A stretch of DNA of 64,000 nucleotides from Azorinus chamasolen (GCA_963576725.1 OY755241.1:1736001-1800000); one strand, 5' to 3'; positions 20,345 through 31,063 are shown, numbered from the stretch's first letter. Numbers and translations are program-made. Notes: generated by a model not told the origin, from the letters alone.

Positions 20345-20690
20345 TGACTTTGAGAGAAGTGTGAGGTTAGGACGTCCGTAAACCGGTTTAAACCCCCAGT
20401 GGTGTTTTTGCTGCTGACCGTGCCAAGGCGGTAGTCTCTTTGTCACCCTTCCTTTTGTTTGCCTTGCGTCTTTGTGCTTGTGGTTTGTTCATGTTGTGGA
20501 ACGTTTGTCCCTGTTTCTTGTGTGTCTTTTGGTGTTTTCTGTGTTCATTTCGTATGTGTGTGTGCGTGTGCGTTTGGGTGTGTGGTTGTGTGTGTGTGTG
20601 TGTGTGATGCTGTCTATCGGTGTTTTGGTGGTGGTTGCGTCTTGCATGTGGCTTTGCCTGCTTGACTTTACTACTTTTCCATACAATAAA
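20345..20690 (-). repeat. dispersed repeat, inverted copy, with (GT)n
   Basis: On the - strand it has ACCGCCTTGGCACGGTCAGC and GGGTTTAAACCGGTTTACGG in the same order as the copy at 19421-19640. It also has a CA/GT-rich stretch (20540-20607). The last 78 bases (20609-20686) are identical, inverted, to 34032-34109 inside the LTR retrotransposon. Confidence 0.7.
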
Positions 20691-22718
20691 ATAAGTCCAC
20701 TATATCTCTCTTATAACTACTAACTCTCTATAATTGGAGTAATTATCCTTAAATGCTTACAACCTGGTACCCAAGTCTCCTAAGACATTACACACATTAT
20801 AAACATGGATCTTAGAGAACTGAAAAGTCTATGATCAATGTTTACGATGCTTGTCACACATGATGTAAAAATATAATTATGATCTTCCAAACTCAACATA
20901 AATACTTCTGATGCATTCAGAATACAGATTGCTTTTGAGACTCAAGATTATCCATATATCTCCGGGACGTTTCACTACGGTCCGTACTCCTTCGTGCCGA
21001 AGGGTCGGTGCCGAATAATATGATTTTTTTCAGCTTTCTTTAACTTCAACTATAACTACTTATTATGCACTGAATATTAAATTCACATATTTCAAATAAT
21101 AAATATGGACAATATTAGCCAATAAGCTCAAGAAAACGTTTTTCTAATAAGAAAATTAATGCTTAAATTGTGGCCGATTTTAGGCTGCGAAATTCATATC
21201 CGCGGATATGAGTCATACCCGTCATATCGGGTGTTTATACTGTATCTTGCAATTTCCAGTCGTTATCTTCATTCCCATAGTATGTGTGTAATGTGTAGAG
21301 ATTGACGATGTTCCGACCATTATTCATAACTGTTTTCTACGTAACGTTGTCTGTACCAATCCGACAAATCCAAGAAGTGCTTGTAGATTTCAAAATATCC
21401 GCCCGACTTTCAGAAGTCGATTACTTTCTAGGCCATTTTTACCGGCGCTCTGTGGTATATATATTCGCACGCGACCAAATTTATCATATAACGTAGCATT
21501 TTACATGTCAAAATTATTGGTAATTGAAACAGTTGCATCCGCATTTTAATAAATGACACAAATACCAAATGAAGAATTATCGATATCGTTTATCCAACGC
21601 ATTGCACTTGGAACTGTATTTTTGTCTAGGGGTGTTAACAAAATCACATTTTTGGGGTGGTACTAAACAGAGACAACAAGTGTCAACTAGAGACTTCTAG
21701 AGACAACTAACTTAAAAATGCGTTTTAGGGTATTATTTATATATTCACAGCCAGATAAAGTAGTATTATACCGTAACAGATTGAAAGTTATCAGTTTGGA
21801 TCCAAAATAATGTCTTAGATTGCATTTTGAACCCCTGTTGCACCCCAATTACACCAACTATATTCCGCCGAGTATAGCCGACTCAGAGTCAACTGGAGTC
21901 AACAAGGGATATACCTCTTATTAACTGTGTTAATGTGGAGAATTATATTATAATGATAAAAGAAGTTATTATTTTTATTATTTCTGTTGTTTTCATTTTG
22001 ATCAGAACATGTAAAGTGAGATAGTTTATTAATTTTGATCGCTGTACACACGATAGCTGATTATGTGTTGACGTGTGATTTACAAAATCGTGATAATCGC
22101 ACATAAGCTACTACTGTTTGAGCACCGGTCCATTTGAGCACTATGTAGACCCAGATCAGTCATTTCACCGTCAATATGGGTTTTGATCAAGATATGTGGG
22201 GTTTGATCTGGCAAAGGAAAACACTTTTTTAGACGAATGCAGTGAATACAATGAAGACCCTGATCAGCCACCGAGTTGACAGTGTAGACCCAGAAATTCA
22301 TATTTTGATTACGTTTTTATTGAACGCATCAGTCACACTAACGTACTCGTACATGTGCACAAGTTAGTGCGCCCAGGAATCGGGACGAAGACCCGGCGTT
22401 TTTTGAGCCCCGAATTTTGAATTTTGAAAACTTATGCCAATGTTCCAAAAAATACTCAAAACTCCTCAAAATAATTTCAATCAATTGTTACAAGATAACA
22501 ATATTTACAGCTATTTACAAACATCCCGCATATATTAAAGTAATCTGTTAATCTGGCTAATAATTTAAATGTTTGTTTAAAATACATTTAAAATCAGATT
22601 ATAAACCAGAGACAAATTTGGTAATAGTGGATGGAAAGTCGGCAGTTTAAACGCCTAATTACTTTCTCCAAACTTTATTCGATGGAGAATATATAACTAT
22701 CATAATGTGAATAACATC
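20691..22718. other. no gene seen, AT-rich
   Basis: About 2 kb without a convincing coding frame on either strand. Local features are a short inverted repeat ATATCCGCGGATAT near 21197 and a block of short related phrases (GTCAACTAGAGAC, GTCAACTGGAGTCAAC) at 21680-21905. The 64-residue frame at 21302-21496 has no visible domain. Confidence 0.5.
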
Positions 22719-22969
22719 TTAACCCTTTCCCTCATATAAACGTGTTTTCACGCTTCTGCAAACAGAGAAGCCCCAGATCAGATTGCTCCTCTAGGAGCCA
22801 TGCATCTGATCGGGGTCTGCTCTGTTTGCTTATGGAATTTTGAAAGAGCGATATGTTTCATTACTGTCTAAAATGGCTATAATGTTCCATGTTCCTTATT
22901 ACTATTTTGTCCATGAATATTCAGTAGGTATTGAAATTTGGAATAAACACTGAACAGGGAAAGGGTTAA
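22719..22969 (+). mobile_element. TTAA-flanked MITE, full length (251 bp)
   Basis: TTAA|CCCTTTCCCTCATATAAA at left and GAACAGGGAAAGGG|TTAA at right. The inside has the GACC..GGAGCC palindrome at 22766-22830. The start CCCTTT and TTAA target match the piggyBac superfamily convention. This is the best reference copy for the family in the window. Confidence 0.75.
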
Positions 22970-23289
22970 ACGTTGAGATTGGCTCAGATCGTTTCAGAAC
23001 CATGGCCTAAATCAGAGACAGATAACGTCCTTTGTCAGCCATGCTTTTTAAACGGATAGCCAAATGTAATAGTTTACGGCACATATCGTTAGTCTAAGTT
23101 ATAGCTGACCATTTGAATTAACCATGGCAAAAAACGGATGACCGAATAATATAGTAATTGTTGAATTAATAGTTAGCACCTGACCTATTTCGGTACTGTT
23201 AGTTGTAAAATATTAACATAACATGGTAGTGGCAAGAAAACGAAATTACTAAGAGGAGTATAAAAAGAGTCCTTTTGATGCGGGTTGAA

Positions 23290-24130
23290 GGTTCGAGGTT
23301 TTGGAAATTTTGAAATTTGAAAGCCTCGCGAGCCTTTTTGGTCGTTGCTCGGGGTTAAGTTGTGTCCGAGTCTCATGAGAGACTCGATCTGAAGCCTGGC
23401 TGGAAAGTTCAAATTTTCCTGTATCATGTAGAGCCCCTCGAGTGTGGAATACATGCCGTTCAATATTCGGCATTAATCTTTTTGCCAGATATGGAACGTC
23501 ACAGTCTGCGATGATCTCACTTTAAGCTCAGATATTTGGAGCTTAAAATACCATCAGATCCAGACAATCTGTTAATAACCACAGAAACTTCAAGCTGGGC
23601 CAAATGTTCCGTAGGTTCTCAACAGCATTGTCTTTGAGGTGATTTGCACATAGGAACCTAGTTGCTTTCACATATACCCCGTCATTCCAAACAAAATCAG
23701 TGAATTTTACTGAGATTTATTGGGACCTATCAGCACTGTGAGATAAAGACTTGCCAGGGGTAGAAGTGTTTTTTTAAAAGTCTCAGAAGCCTCAATGTCA
23801 TCAATAATGATTGGATCACTAACTAAATTTTCAGGGATTAGTGGGTTTCCAAAAGGATCTTATTCCATTAACACCAGACCATAAAATTTGTACACTTTCT
23901 CTGGACCGAGAATTTCGGAATTTGAACGTGGTGTTCAGAATTCTAATGTTAAAGTCGGCTGGGTCGTTAACGACAGGATAAACAGACTATCGGCCTGCCT
24001 GTTACGCATGATCCAAGCACAGGAATACGCAGACATCTGCGCACAGTTTCGTGGCTTCTGCGAATGAGGGACTGACGTCTGGAATTTCTGTTTTTGAATA
24101 TATGTATTATTCTTTATTATAGTCTCAATT
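23290..24130 (-). pseudogene. decayed coding region of an unrecognised protein
   Basis: On the - strand, protein-like sequence continues for about 270 codons with only a few breaks. From 24120 it reads KPRNCAQMSAYSCAWIMRNR and DSLFILSLTTQPTLTLEF, then a TGA (about 23935). It continues in the same frame with NSEILGPEKVYKFYGL, a TAA (about 23854), DPFGNPLIPENLVSDPIIID and TLLPLASLYLTVLIGP. A frame change near 23708 leads to KFTDFVWNDGVYVKATRFLC and IWPSLKFLWLLTDCLDLM, and another near 23525 to EIIADCDVPYLAKRLMPNIE. The consistent composition across breaks argues for a real former gene. I do not recognise it. It could be a host pseudogene, a transposon protein or an old viral insertion. Confidence 0.45.
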
Positions 24131-24320
24131 ACATACACTACAATAATACACAGAATATAAATGTGTACATATCACACACATGTATGTAACCATTCTAAAT
24201 TTAGAAATACTAGATACTTTAATATTTCTCTCACTTCATATATCTTATAGGCGAAAAACAAATATCACCCCGATCAGATCGTTTTGAATGACGGTTAACA
24301 TAAAGCTTAACTAATTATTA

Positions 24321-24545
24321 TTAACGCATATATGCAAACATAGTAGACTCAGATTAGACGGCTACTATACAGGAGTCGTCTGAAGCGTCTGCTCAATTTG
24401 CTAGAGGAATTTGATAGATCTGTTTTTTTACTTTCTAAAATGGCTACAAATGTTCCACCTTCCATATTTCATTATAACTATTTTGTTCATGAATATTAAG
24501 TAGGTATTGAAAGTTGGACCAAATATAGAACAGGGAAAGGGTTAA
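24321..24545 (+). mobile_element. TTAA-flanked MITE, left end shortened
   Basis: It ends GGAAAGGG|TTAA at 24545 and contains the family blocks GACGGCTACTATACAGGAG, TTTACTTTCTAAAATGGCTA and CATGAATATTAAGTAGG. The left end is TTAACGCATATATGCAAAC and lacks about 25 bp of the full copy. A further fragment lies at 24755-24818. Confidence 0.6.
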
Positions 24546-25218
24546 AAGACATGGTAAAAGTTAAACTGGTAAAAAGTTAAACTGCATATCTCTTGACACA
24601 CGCCGCTAGTTATCGGTGATCGATTATCCAATCATCGGATTAGCACCTTTGTTGATTATGTATTATGCTCAAGGCACGGTTAATCTTCACCTGTCACCTG
24701 CCACGTGCCGCAATTAACATACCAATACTCAATCAAATATATACCGGTATGCAAACTGAAGCTGCTGAATCTGGGTCTACTGTTTGCAAAGGCGTATCTA
24801 TGAGGGAAAGGGATAATTAACACTCGTTGATTTATTACAAACAAACACGGCAGTTAATTTTGCTGGTCCATATCCATAGCCGTCGCAATTACTTAGAATT
24901 TTTTTAGAAGATTATTATTTGAAAAATTGTGAATACACGATATCCATTCATGCTATCAGACCGGGGAAATGCCTTATAGAGCAGTTATATGGTGTTTCGA
25001 CTTGAATTATAGCGTATTTCTATTTCGAACCTCAAGAGTCAACCTGTGTCCTAGAGAGGCTGGTTGTCACTGGCGACTCGTTGTAAAAGCGTGTTAATAT
25101 TCTGAGAAAAATAGATGACTGCTCATCAAGAGTGGTGATTTCTTTGATAAATAAGACACAGTTAATGGAAATCTGTGGTCAAATAAGCTTTCAAGGACGA
25201 TTGCAGTGAATGAACCAT
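24546..25218. other. no gene seen, AT-rich
   Basis: Apart from the MITE fragment at 24755-24818 I see no coding frame or structured repeat here. Confidence 0.45.
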
Positions 25219-25418
25219 NNNNNNNNNNNNNNNNNNNNNNNNNNNNNNNNNNNNNNNNNNNNNNNNNNNNNNNNNNNNNNNNNNNNNNNNNNNNNNNNNN
25301 NNNNNNNNNNNNNNNNNNNNNNNNNNNNNNNNNNNNNNNNNNNNNNNNNNNNNNNNNNNNNNNNNNNNNNNNNNNNNNNNNNNNNNNNNNNNNNNNNNNN
25401 NNNNNNNNNNNNNNNNNN
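25219..25418. other. assembly gap of 200 N
   Basis: A run of exactly 200 N, a conventional placeholder, so the true gap size is unknown. Any reading frame across it is an artefact. Confidence 0.99.
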
Positions 25419-25656
25419 AAAATGAAGGTAGAAATACGGGTGAAATACGCCCGTAGACAACTAAATTGTTTAATCAGCGCTACGTGATAAACATTCTGTC
25501 AACGTTAAACCATTCTAAATTTCTGCATTTGGGCTAATGAGCGTACACATTATAAGCATAAATTGATATTTCGTAGTATAACAGTGGTCTGATTGCGCAT
25601 TATGAGATATGAATTTCATTATAAATTTGCTTGAGGCATGCCATGGGGATGCATTA

Positions 25657-26345
25657 CTATTAGGTTTCGGAAAGTAGTCCGAAACCTAAAGATGGGTGAT
25701 CCTACGAATGCAAAAAGAAAATTGCAGACTCGGTTTTATTGAGTCTGTTCATGAGTAATAATTAAAAGTGCAACACTACTCACGCCCCCTAGCACCGGCT
25801 TAAGCAGTATTCATTTTTCAAAACTAATAACATCAAACTAATATCATCCCTCATCATTCATCGGCGCTATATGACCTATTCAGGGTCGCAGTGCCGTAAA
25901 ACCAAACTCACTCGCTCAAACTAATGATCCCGAGGACCAGCAAACATATAACTGAGAATGAAGAACGGGGCGACGTTACGGCCGCCACACAAGCACTTTT
26001 GATGCATTGTTACATAGACGACTTGTAGATCGGCTAATTGAAAATATTTTGTACTTATATTAACCTATCGTATAGAGGAGGGTCCAAGCTAGTAGGAATA
26101 TTAACCTATCGTATAGAGGAGGGTCCAAGCTAGTAGGAATATGCAAACAGTTAAGCTCCAGATCAAGTACCGCATCTAGTTGGGTGAATTTTGATGCATT
26201 GTGTTACATGGGCGACTTGTAGGTCAGCTATTTGAAAATCTGTTGCACTTATATTCACCTATCGTATAGAAGAGGGTGAGCTAAAGGAAAGTGTAAAGGT
26301 GTAGTAGGTATTAGCCAACAGTTAAGCTCCAAATCAAGTACAATA
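25657..26345. repeat. hairpin, one ~290-bp unit with a LINE-type tail inside, and a 41-bp doublet
   Basis: 25660-25688 is a hairpin (TAGGTTTCGGA..TCCGAAACCTA). 25720-25990 is one copy of the ~290-bp unit, broken at 25835-25915 by TCATTCATCGGCGCTATATG..GCCGTAAAAC, a LINE/SINE 3' tail. At 26061-26143 the phrase TTAACCTATCGTATAGAGGA is duplicated head to tail as a ~41-bp doublet. No gene. Confidence 0.65.
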
Positions 26346-27157
26346 CGAGGGTTCAACGCAATAAGGGCGTAACTACATTTTTGAAAATTTTACAGGAGAG
26401 CCAAAAAACCAAACTGTTTTATTCTGTTTTGAAAAACATACAAATGTTCCTTTGTGAAAGCTTTAAAATTAGACATGTTACAGGAAATATGCAACACTGT
26501 AAATTAAATCTAAGAAAGAAACAGTATATATTAAAATATTGGACTTACGCCTTTATTGCACTCTTTTGCAAGTGATTCTGGAGAAATGTTATATGCAAGA
26601 TGGGCGTAAGTGCACTTACGCCTCTATTGCAGGAAGATTTCTATTGAATTTGGTGGAGTTTTGCAATGCAACATGGTAGTAAGTACATTAAAGTAAAACA
26701 TTTTTGGACTTTAATATGTAACCTTCAATAAAACTTTTAAGATCAGGACTGATAAACCAAAATATTGCAACATCGTATAAAAACATCTGACTTGCGCCCT
26801 TATTGCAAGATTTGTTTCAAGTTATTCTGGATATTTTACACGCATGATGGGCATAAATATTCCATAAACTCTTCTACAGTAAGATCTCTGATAAGAAGTT
26901 TGAGAATTTTGTCATTTGTTATTCAAAATAGTATTATGTACATGTATAACAAAGCACTAGATATTTTTTGATTTTGTCCGCATAATTTATTTAGATAATA
27001 AAATGCAGAACTCAATATTCCACCATTACTTTTACAACAATTTGTTCAATCTCATTACAAATTATCTGTTAAATTTTCATAATTAAACCTAACCTATACA
27101 TTAAATTACTGGTCACTGTAACACAATATATTATATTGTTTTAGTTACATCTCTATA

Positions 27158-27386
27158 TTGGAACAGTGTAATCTGAAACAATTTCACAATAAATGCTGTC
27201 ACATAATGCCTCTTTTGCTTCAATTATTTCATAAGGCACATAATAATAATTATTTTTGACAAAATCAGAAAGTACAGCAATAACTGCTGAATTCAAACAG
27301 ATATAAAAACTACAACTATCACTAAAGGTGATGGAATACTGCCTTGATTCCAAATCAAAAGATTGTGCCACGGATATACAGACCAC
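27158..27386 (-). CDS. C-terminal coding segment, unrecognised, of the 26.3 kb element
   Basis: The - strand frame contains VAQSFDLESRQYSITF, FYICLNSAVIAVLSDFVKNN and YYVPYEIIEAKEALCDSIYC and ends VPI-stop. It looks like genuine protein. It follows, in the direction of transcription, the probable exons at 27524-27641 and 27414-27476, so it is likely the C-terminus of the same product. I cannot fix the junction: no clean acceptor is visible in the 30 bases before it. Confidence 0.4.
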
Positions 27387-27413
27387 ATAATTATGTATGG
27401 GAATTTAATTTAC

Positions 27414-27641
27414 CTGGAAGTTTTAGGCCTCCAACTTCAAACTGAACATCAGACGATAATTTCAAAGATACAGAATCTAATAACAAATAATACACAAACA
27501 AAGGTCACCAATATTCTTATGGCAGGTTATTATGAGTATCAAAGCCATTACAAACTACATGTACCATTCCACATTCATTATGGCTATACAGGTCAAAGAA
27601 GTAAAGTTTGGTGGAATTCTTCAGAATTGCACAAGAGTAAC
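27414..27641 (-). CDS. two probable exons of a cysteine-protease-like transposon protein
   Basis: The exon from 27641 (acceptor aacacag) reads YSCAILKNSTKLYFFDLYSH and NECGMVHVV. The exon 27476-27414 (acceptor ttattag, donor CAG|GTAAAT) reads SVSLKLSSDVQFEVGGLKLP and is phase-consistent on its own. The pattern FFD-x-x-SH-N-x-x-G resembles the histidine-containing block (F-D-S-H-S-R-x-x-G) of papain-fold protease-like domains found in many invertebrate transposon proteins. The matching cysteine block is at 29427-29583. The donor of the first exon is unclear. Inference from short motifs only. Confidence 0.4.
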
Positions 27642-27769
27642 CTGTGTTTGTGCTCAGCCAGCATATTCTTGCACTTGATTTTCTCCAACTGAGCAACCTC
27701 CATCATAAACACATGACCAGTTTTGCAAGTAGGCGACAATGTGCCATGTAAATAAGTTTCTGGAACTTA

Positions 27770-28610
27770 GGAGATCCTTCTAAAGCAAAATGAGAAAATT
27801 TCTGACTCAAGTCTTATTGAGTCTGTTCATGAGCAGTTATGAAAAGTGCAACACTATTTACGCCCCTTAAGCACTTACTTAAGCAGTATTCAGTTTTCAA
27901 AACTAACATCAAAACTAATGATCCTAAAGGAACAGTAAATATAACAACACTGAGAATGAAGTACAGGAAGACTTTTTACAGCCACCACACAAGCACTTAA
28001 CATCTGCTGTTGTGAAGAACATAATATTATGTTCTGAAAGAAGGAGATCATTCGAAAGCAAAATCAGCTATGCAAAAAGTGAAAATTGCAGACTCTGTTT
28101 TATTGAGTCTGTTCAATATGAGCAAAAATGAAAATTGCAACACTACCCACGCCCCCTGGCCTAAGCTTAAGCGATATTCAATTTTCAAAACTAATAACAT
28201 CAAAACTGATGATCCCAAAGGACCAGAAAATATAACAACACTGAGGATGAAGTATGAGGCGACTTTTTAATGGCCGCCACACAAGCACTTAACACCTGCT
28301 GTTGTGAAGTTCATAAGTTCTAAAAGTAAGAGATTCTTCAAAAGCATAATCAGCAATGTGAAAAGTGAAAATTGCAGACTCGGTTTTATTGAGTCTGTTC
28401 ATGAGCAGTTATGAAAAGTGCAACACTACTCATGTCCCTTTAAGCACTGGCTTAAGTGGTATTCAATTTTCAAAACTATTCACAGAAAGTAATGATCCCG
28501 AAAGACTTGAAGAAATAACAACATTGAGAATGAAGTATGGGTGACTTTTTACAGTCATCACACAAGCACTTAACACCTGCTGTTGTGAAGTACATAAGGT
28601 CTGGATTCAG
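27770..28610 (-). repeat. ~290-bp tandem repeat, three copies, in the 26.3 kb element
   Basis: The same unit as at 15640-16735: TTTTATTGAGTCTGTTCATG, CTTAAGCAGTATTCAGTTTT, CCACACAAGCACTTAACATC and GCTGTTGTGAAG. It separates the two halves of the protease-like coding region. Its presence inside two otherwise different elements is notable. Confidence 0.8.
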
Positions 28611-28622
28611 ACATTTTTCTAA

Positions 28623-29423
28623 AGCCCCGTTCCCACTGTCACGGTGTTGGTCCCGGTAACCCACGGTACTTCCTGGCAAAGAAATAGTCGGCGTTCGGGA
28701 TGATATGGGACCTTATTTCTTAAAAAATTAATGTACATTCCCATATTCCAGACGTTGCCTCGGTGGACCCCCAATTTAGAAGCAGGATCTTCCAGTTTGA
28801 CCCCGGACTATCCCGGTTAGTTTCCGGTTTGGCACGGTGTATTTACGGTGTAGGGCCGGTGTTTTCCTGGCTGAACAAGATACAATTCGGTGTGACGCCG
28901 GTAGTGCCACGTTGACCGCCAGTATCATCCCGTCATATCCCAGATGTGCGCTGTGACAAGTGGGCGTTACCCAGGTATAAACGGGGGTTGACCGGCAGAC
29001 AAACTGGCTCACACCTTGCCAGTCCCTAACTCCACCTGTACAAAACGAGACTATACCGTCGTACACCGGAGCTAATGCGGGGGGTTCACCAAAAGTCTGT
29101 TGTGGATGAGGTGCTCGCCAACATCCCGGAATACTAGGTATTATCACAGTAAAGCCAGGGTAGAGACCCGGACCTGCACCGGAATATACCGAGGTTGTCC
29201 TAGAATTGCCAGGATTAAGCCGGTTTTGGATGTCTTTCCCGGTGACTCTCGGTAGTTTTAAACATTTTAAAACATCCGGTGCTGTCTGCCGGATTAAACC
29301 GGATCAATAGCGTTCATCGGGGATCATCCCGCCAGGGATGTACTCCCGGTTTGACACGGTTTCCTCCGGACCACACATCCGGGACATACTGGAGGGCCAA
29401 TCCGGGACAGTGGTAACGGGGCT
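28623..29423. mobile_element. PIF/Harbinger-type non-autonomous element, TAA target, 801 bp
   Basis: The ends are AGCCCCGTTCCCACTGTC and the complement of AGCCCCGTTACCACTGTC (two mismatches in 22 bp), flanked by TAA at 28620-28622 and 29424-29426. A TWA target and AGCCCC-like ends are the Harbinger convention. The interior is GC-rich relative to the surroundings, full of CCGG-containing phrases, and non-coding. It is nested in the 26.3 kb element and interrupts its coding region directly after the block LTIEDIPCHV. Confidence 0.78.
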
Positions 29424-29426
29424 TAA

Positions 29427-29583
29427 CATGGCAGGGTATATCCTCTATTGTCAGGTACTTTTCACAAATATTGAGGTACAGTCTGTCACCTTCACTAAGA
29501 ATATCGTCAAAGATTTGTTCCATGTTGTTGGTGCTAATATAACTTTTATGTACAGCACATACAGAATTGGCTAAGCAGTGCTT
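29427..29583 (-). CDS. probable exon with the cysteine block of the protease-like protein
   Basis: After an aatgacag acceptor the - strand reads KHCLANSVCAVHKSYIS, then NNMEQIFDDILSEGDRLYLN and YLTIEDIPCHV, where a Harbinger MITE interrupts it. The order C-x-A-N-S, then I-L-x-x-G-D-x-L-Y, then a D-I-P block fits the N-terminal half of the same protease-like domain. The presumed histidine block lies ~1.8 kb downstream. A possible earlier exon at 30145-30069 (MNSRQHNTVTFYVLQTFEED, donor AAAG|GTACC) would supply a start. Known: related proteins occur in transposons. Inferred: that this element encoded one. Confidence 0.42.
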
Positions 29584-30486
29584 CTGTCATTCTTTCAAGG
29601 AAGAGTGTTCCCGATATAAAACTGATTTGAAGCAACATCGTGATGGCACCTTTCCCAAAAATGTTACAATGAAATTTCTAAAGACATTAAGATTTTTTTT
29701 CAAACTAATATTGTTCACATTTTTTTCGTTGAACCTTTTCACTTCAACACCAGAATGGAAACCACAATTAAACATGATGAAATTAGTTAAGATTAATGAT
29801 TTTATAAAATAACTTTCAGTCAAAATAAGAAAATAGACATCCATTATATTTATTATCTTATTATTCGATCAAGCTAGTTTTCTGGTTTTTTTTGTGTTTT
29901 TTTTGGTTTGCAGCAACCAGTCATGAAATTTCTGGTAAAAACTAGTCATTCAGTATGTATTTATATAAAATTTATATATATAATTTTTTACTGTATTAAA
30001 AGTTTGAATAAGCTTCTGTAATAAGGTACCAAAATAAATCAAAAAGAAAAAAAACAACATACCGGTACCTTTGAGTCTTCTTCAAATCTTCTTCAAAAGT
30101 TTGAAGGACATAAAATGTGACAGTGTTATGCTGTCTTGAGTTCATAAATTGTGTCAATATTATAAATATTATAATAATGTCATCAGAATGACCTCACAGA
30201 ACATTTATTTGTTTACTTACGCCTGTATTGCATGAAAAATGATAAGGCTACCAGACACTGATTAGCCTGCAATATGGTAGTAAGTCAACTTACTACCATA
30301 TTGCATGTAATTTTTTTAGCTATCTGAGTTAAGCCCTTATTGCAATATCACAAAAATGATATAAATGTCTAAAATATTTTTTCCCCATTTTCACAGTTTA
30401 TGCCTAACAGACAAAGAAAGTGAAAAATTAAAAAAAAACATATTTGACAAAATATGTAGTTACGCCCTTATTGCGTTGAGCCCTCG

Positions 30487-31063
30487 AATATCTAATTAGG
30501 GTTGGCGAAATGAGCTCCAAATCAAGTACAATATCTAAGTAGGGTTAGTTAGCGAAAGGGCATTGGGGGACCCACAAAATAAAGGTGACCTTGTTTGAAA
30601 AATTAATAAAGGTTCCCTAGGCCACCTAGAGCTATGCGATTAACGCCAGACTGCTTATAAATGTCCATTCTAGCCTCAGCAAGTCTTCGCTTATATCGAG
30701 ATATGAAGTAATGGAAGCGGTAAATATAGGGTTAGCCTTATTTTGGACCCTATTTCAAAGGTCAACTTGATACAGTGCCAGAGTACCTTAAATTTTGAGT
30801 GTCTATCGGTAGATTTATATCTTTTAAGTTCCTCTGAACTTAAGATCAAACCCGCTCAATGTAGAGGTAAAAAGGTGAAAATTGTTAGTTTGGGGGTCAT
30901 TTTCCGAGGTGAAATTAGGTGCTTAAATCTTCGAGTTTTATTTACATTATTCGGCTCTATCAGTGTCGATGGGCCGTAAAACACCATTCATTCGAGTTGA
31001 TATGGGGTAAGATGTCAATATTTAGTTTTGAGTTCCCTTTAACATTTGAACTCAGATTATGGA
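30487..31063. other. intergenic, with a very short LINE tail insertion
   Basis: No gene. At 30943-30990 a 5'-truncated LINE tail (TTATTCGGCTCTATCAGTGT..GGGCCGTAAAACACCATTCA) is flanked by TTCGAGTT on both sides (about 30929-30937 and 30990-30997). This is a target-site duplication on a ~50-bp insertion. Confidence 0.6.

Larger units (their letters stand above)
26346..30486. mobile_element. 4141-bp inverted-repeat element with scattered ACTTACGCCCTTATTGCA motifs
   Basis: The ends are CGAGGGTTCAACGCAATAAG + GGCGTAACTACAT and its complement, about 32 bp with one mismatch. The flanks are the 4-bp direct repeat AATA (26342-26345 and 30487-30490), supported by a related intact copy at 30515-30533 (caagtacaatatctaa). 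The motif ACTTACGCCCTTATTGCA, or the variant ACTTACTACCATATTGCA, recurs near 26546, 26602, 26617, 26660, 26788, 30220, 30268, 30285 and 30335. Most copies lie within ~550 bp of an end. Inside are a - strand coding region, three ~290-bp tandem units (27770-28610) and a nested Harbinger MITE. Confidence 0.8.

Noticed and set aside
20459..20723. Cys/Val-rich frames with VCVCVC runs
   Set aside because: Produced by the (GT)n microsatellite in a dispersed repeat.
23935..24138. An independent small ORF of 67 residues
   Set aside because: It is continuous in frame with the decayed coding region downstream and was merged with it.
25206..25487. Long open frames across 25206-25487 on both strands
   Set aside because: They consist almost wholly of the 200 N assembly gap.
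29587..29844. An 85-residue - strand frame upstream of the protease-like exon
   Set aside because: The sequence is AT-rich with Phe/Asn/Lys bias and is in the frame broken by a stop before KHCLANS. The exon with an acceptor at 29583 explains the data better.
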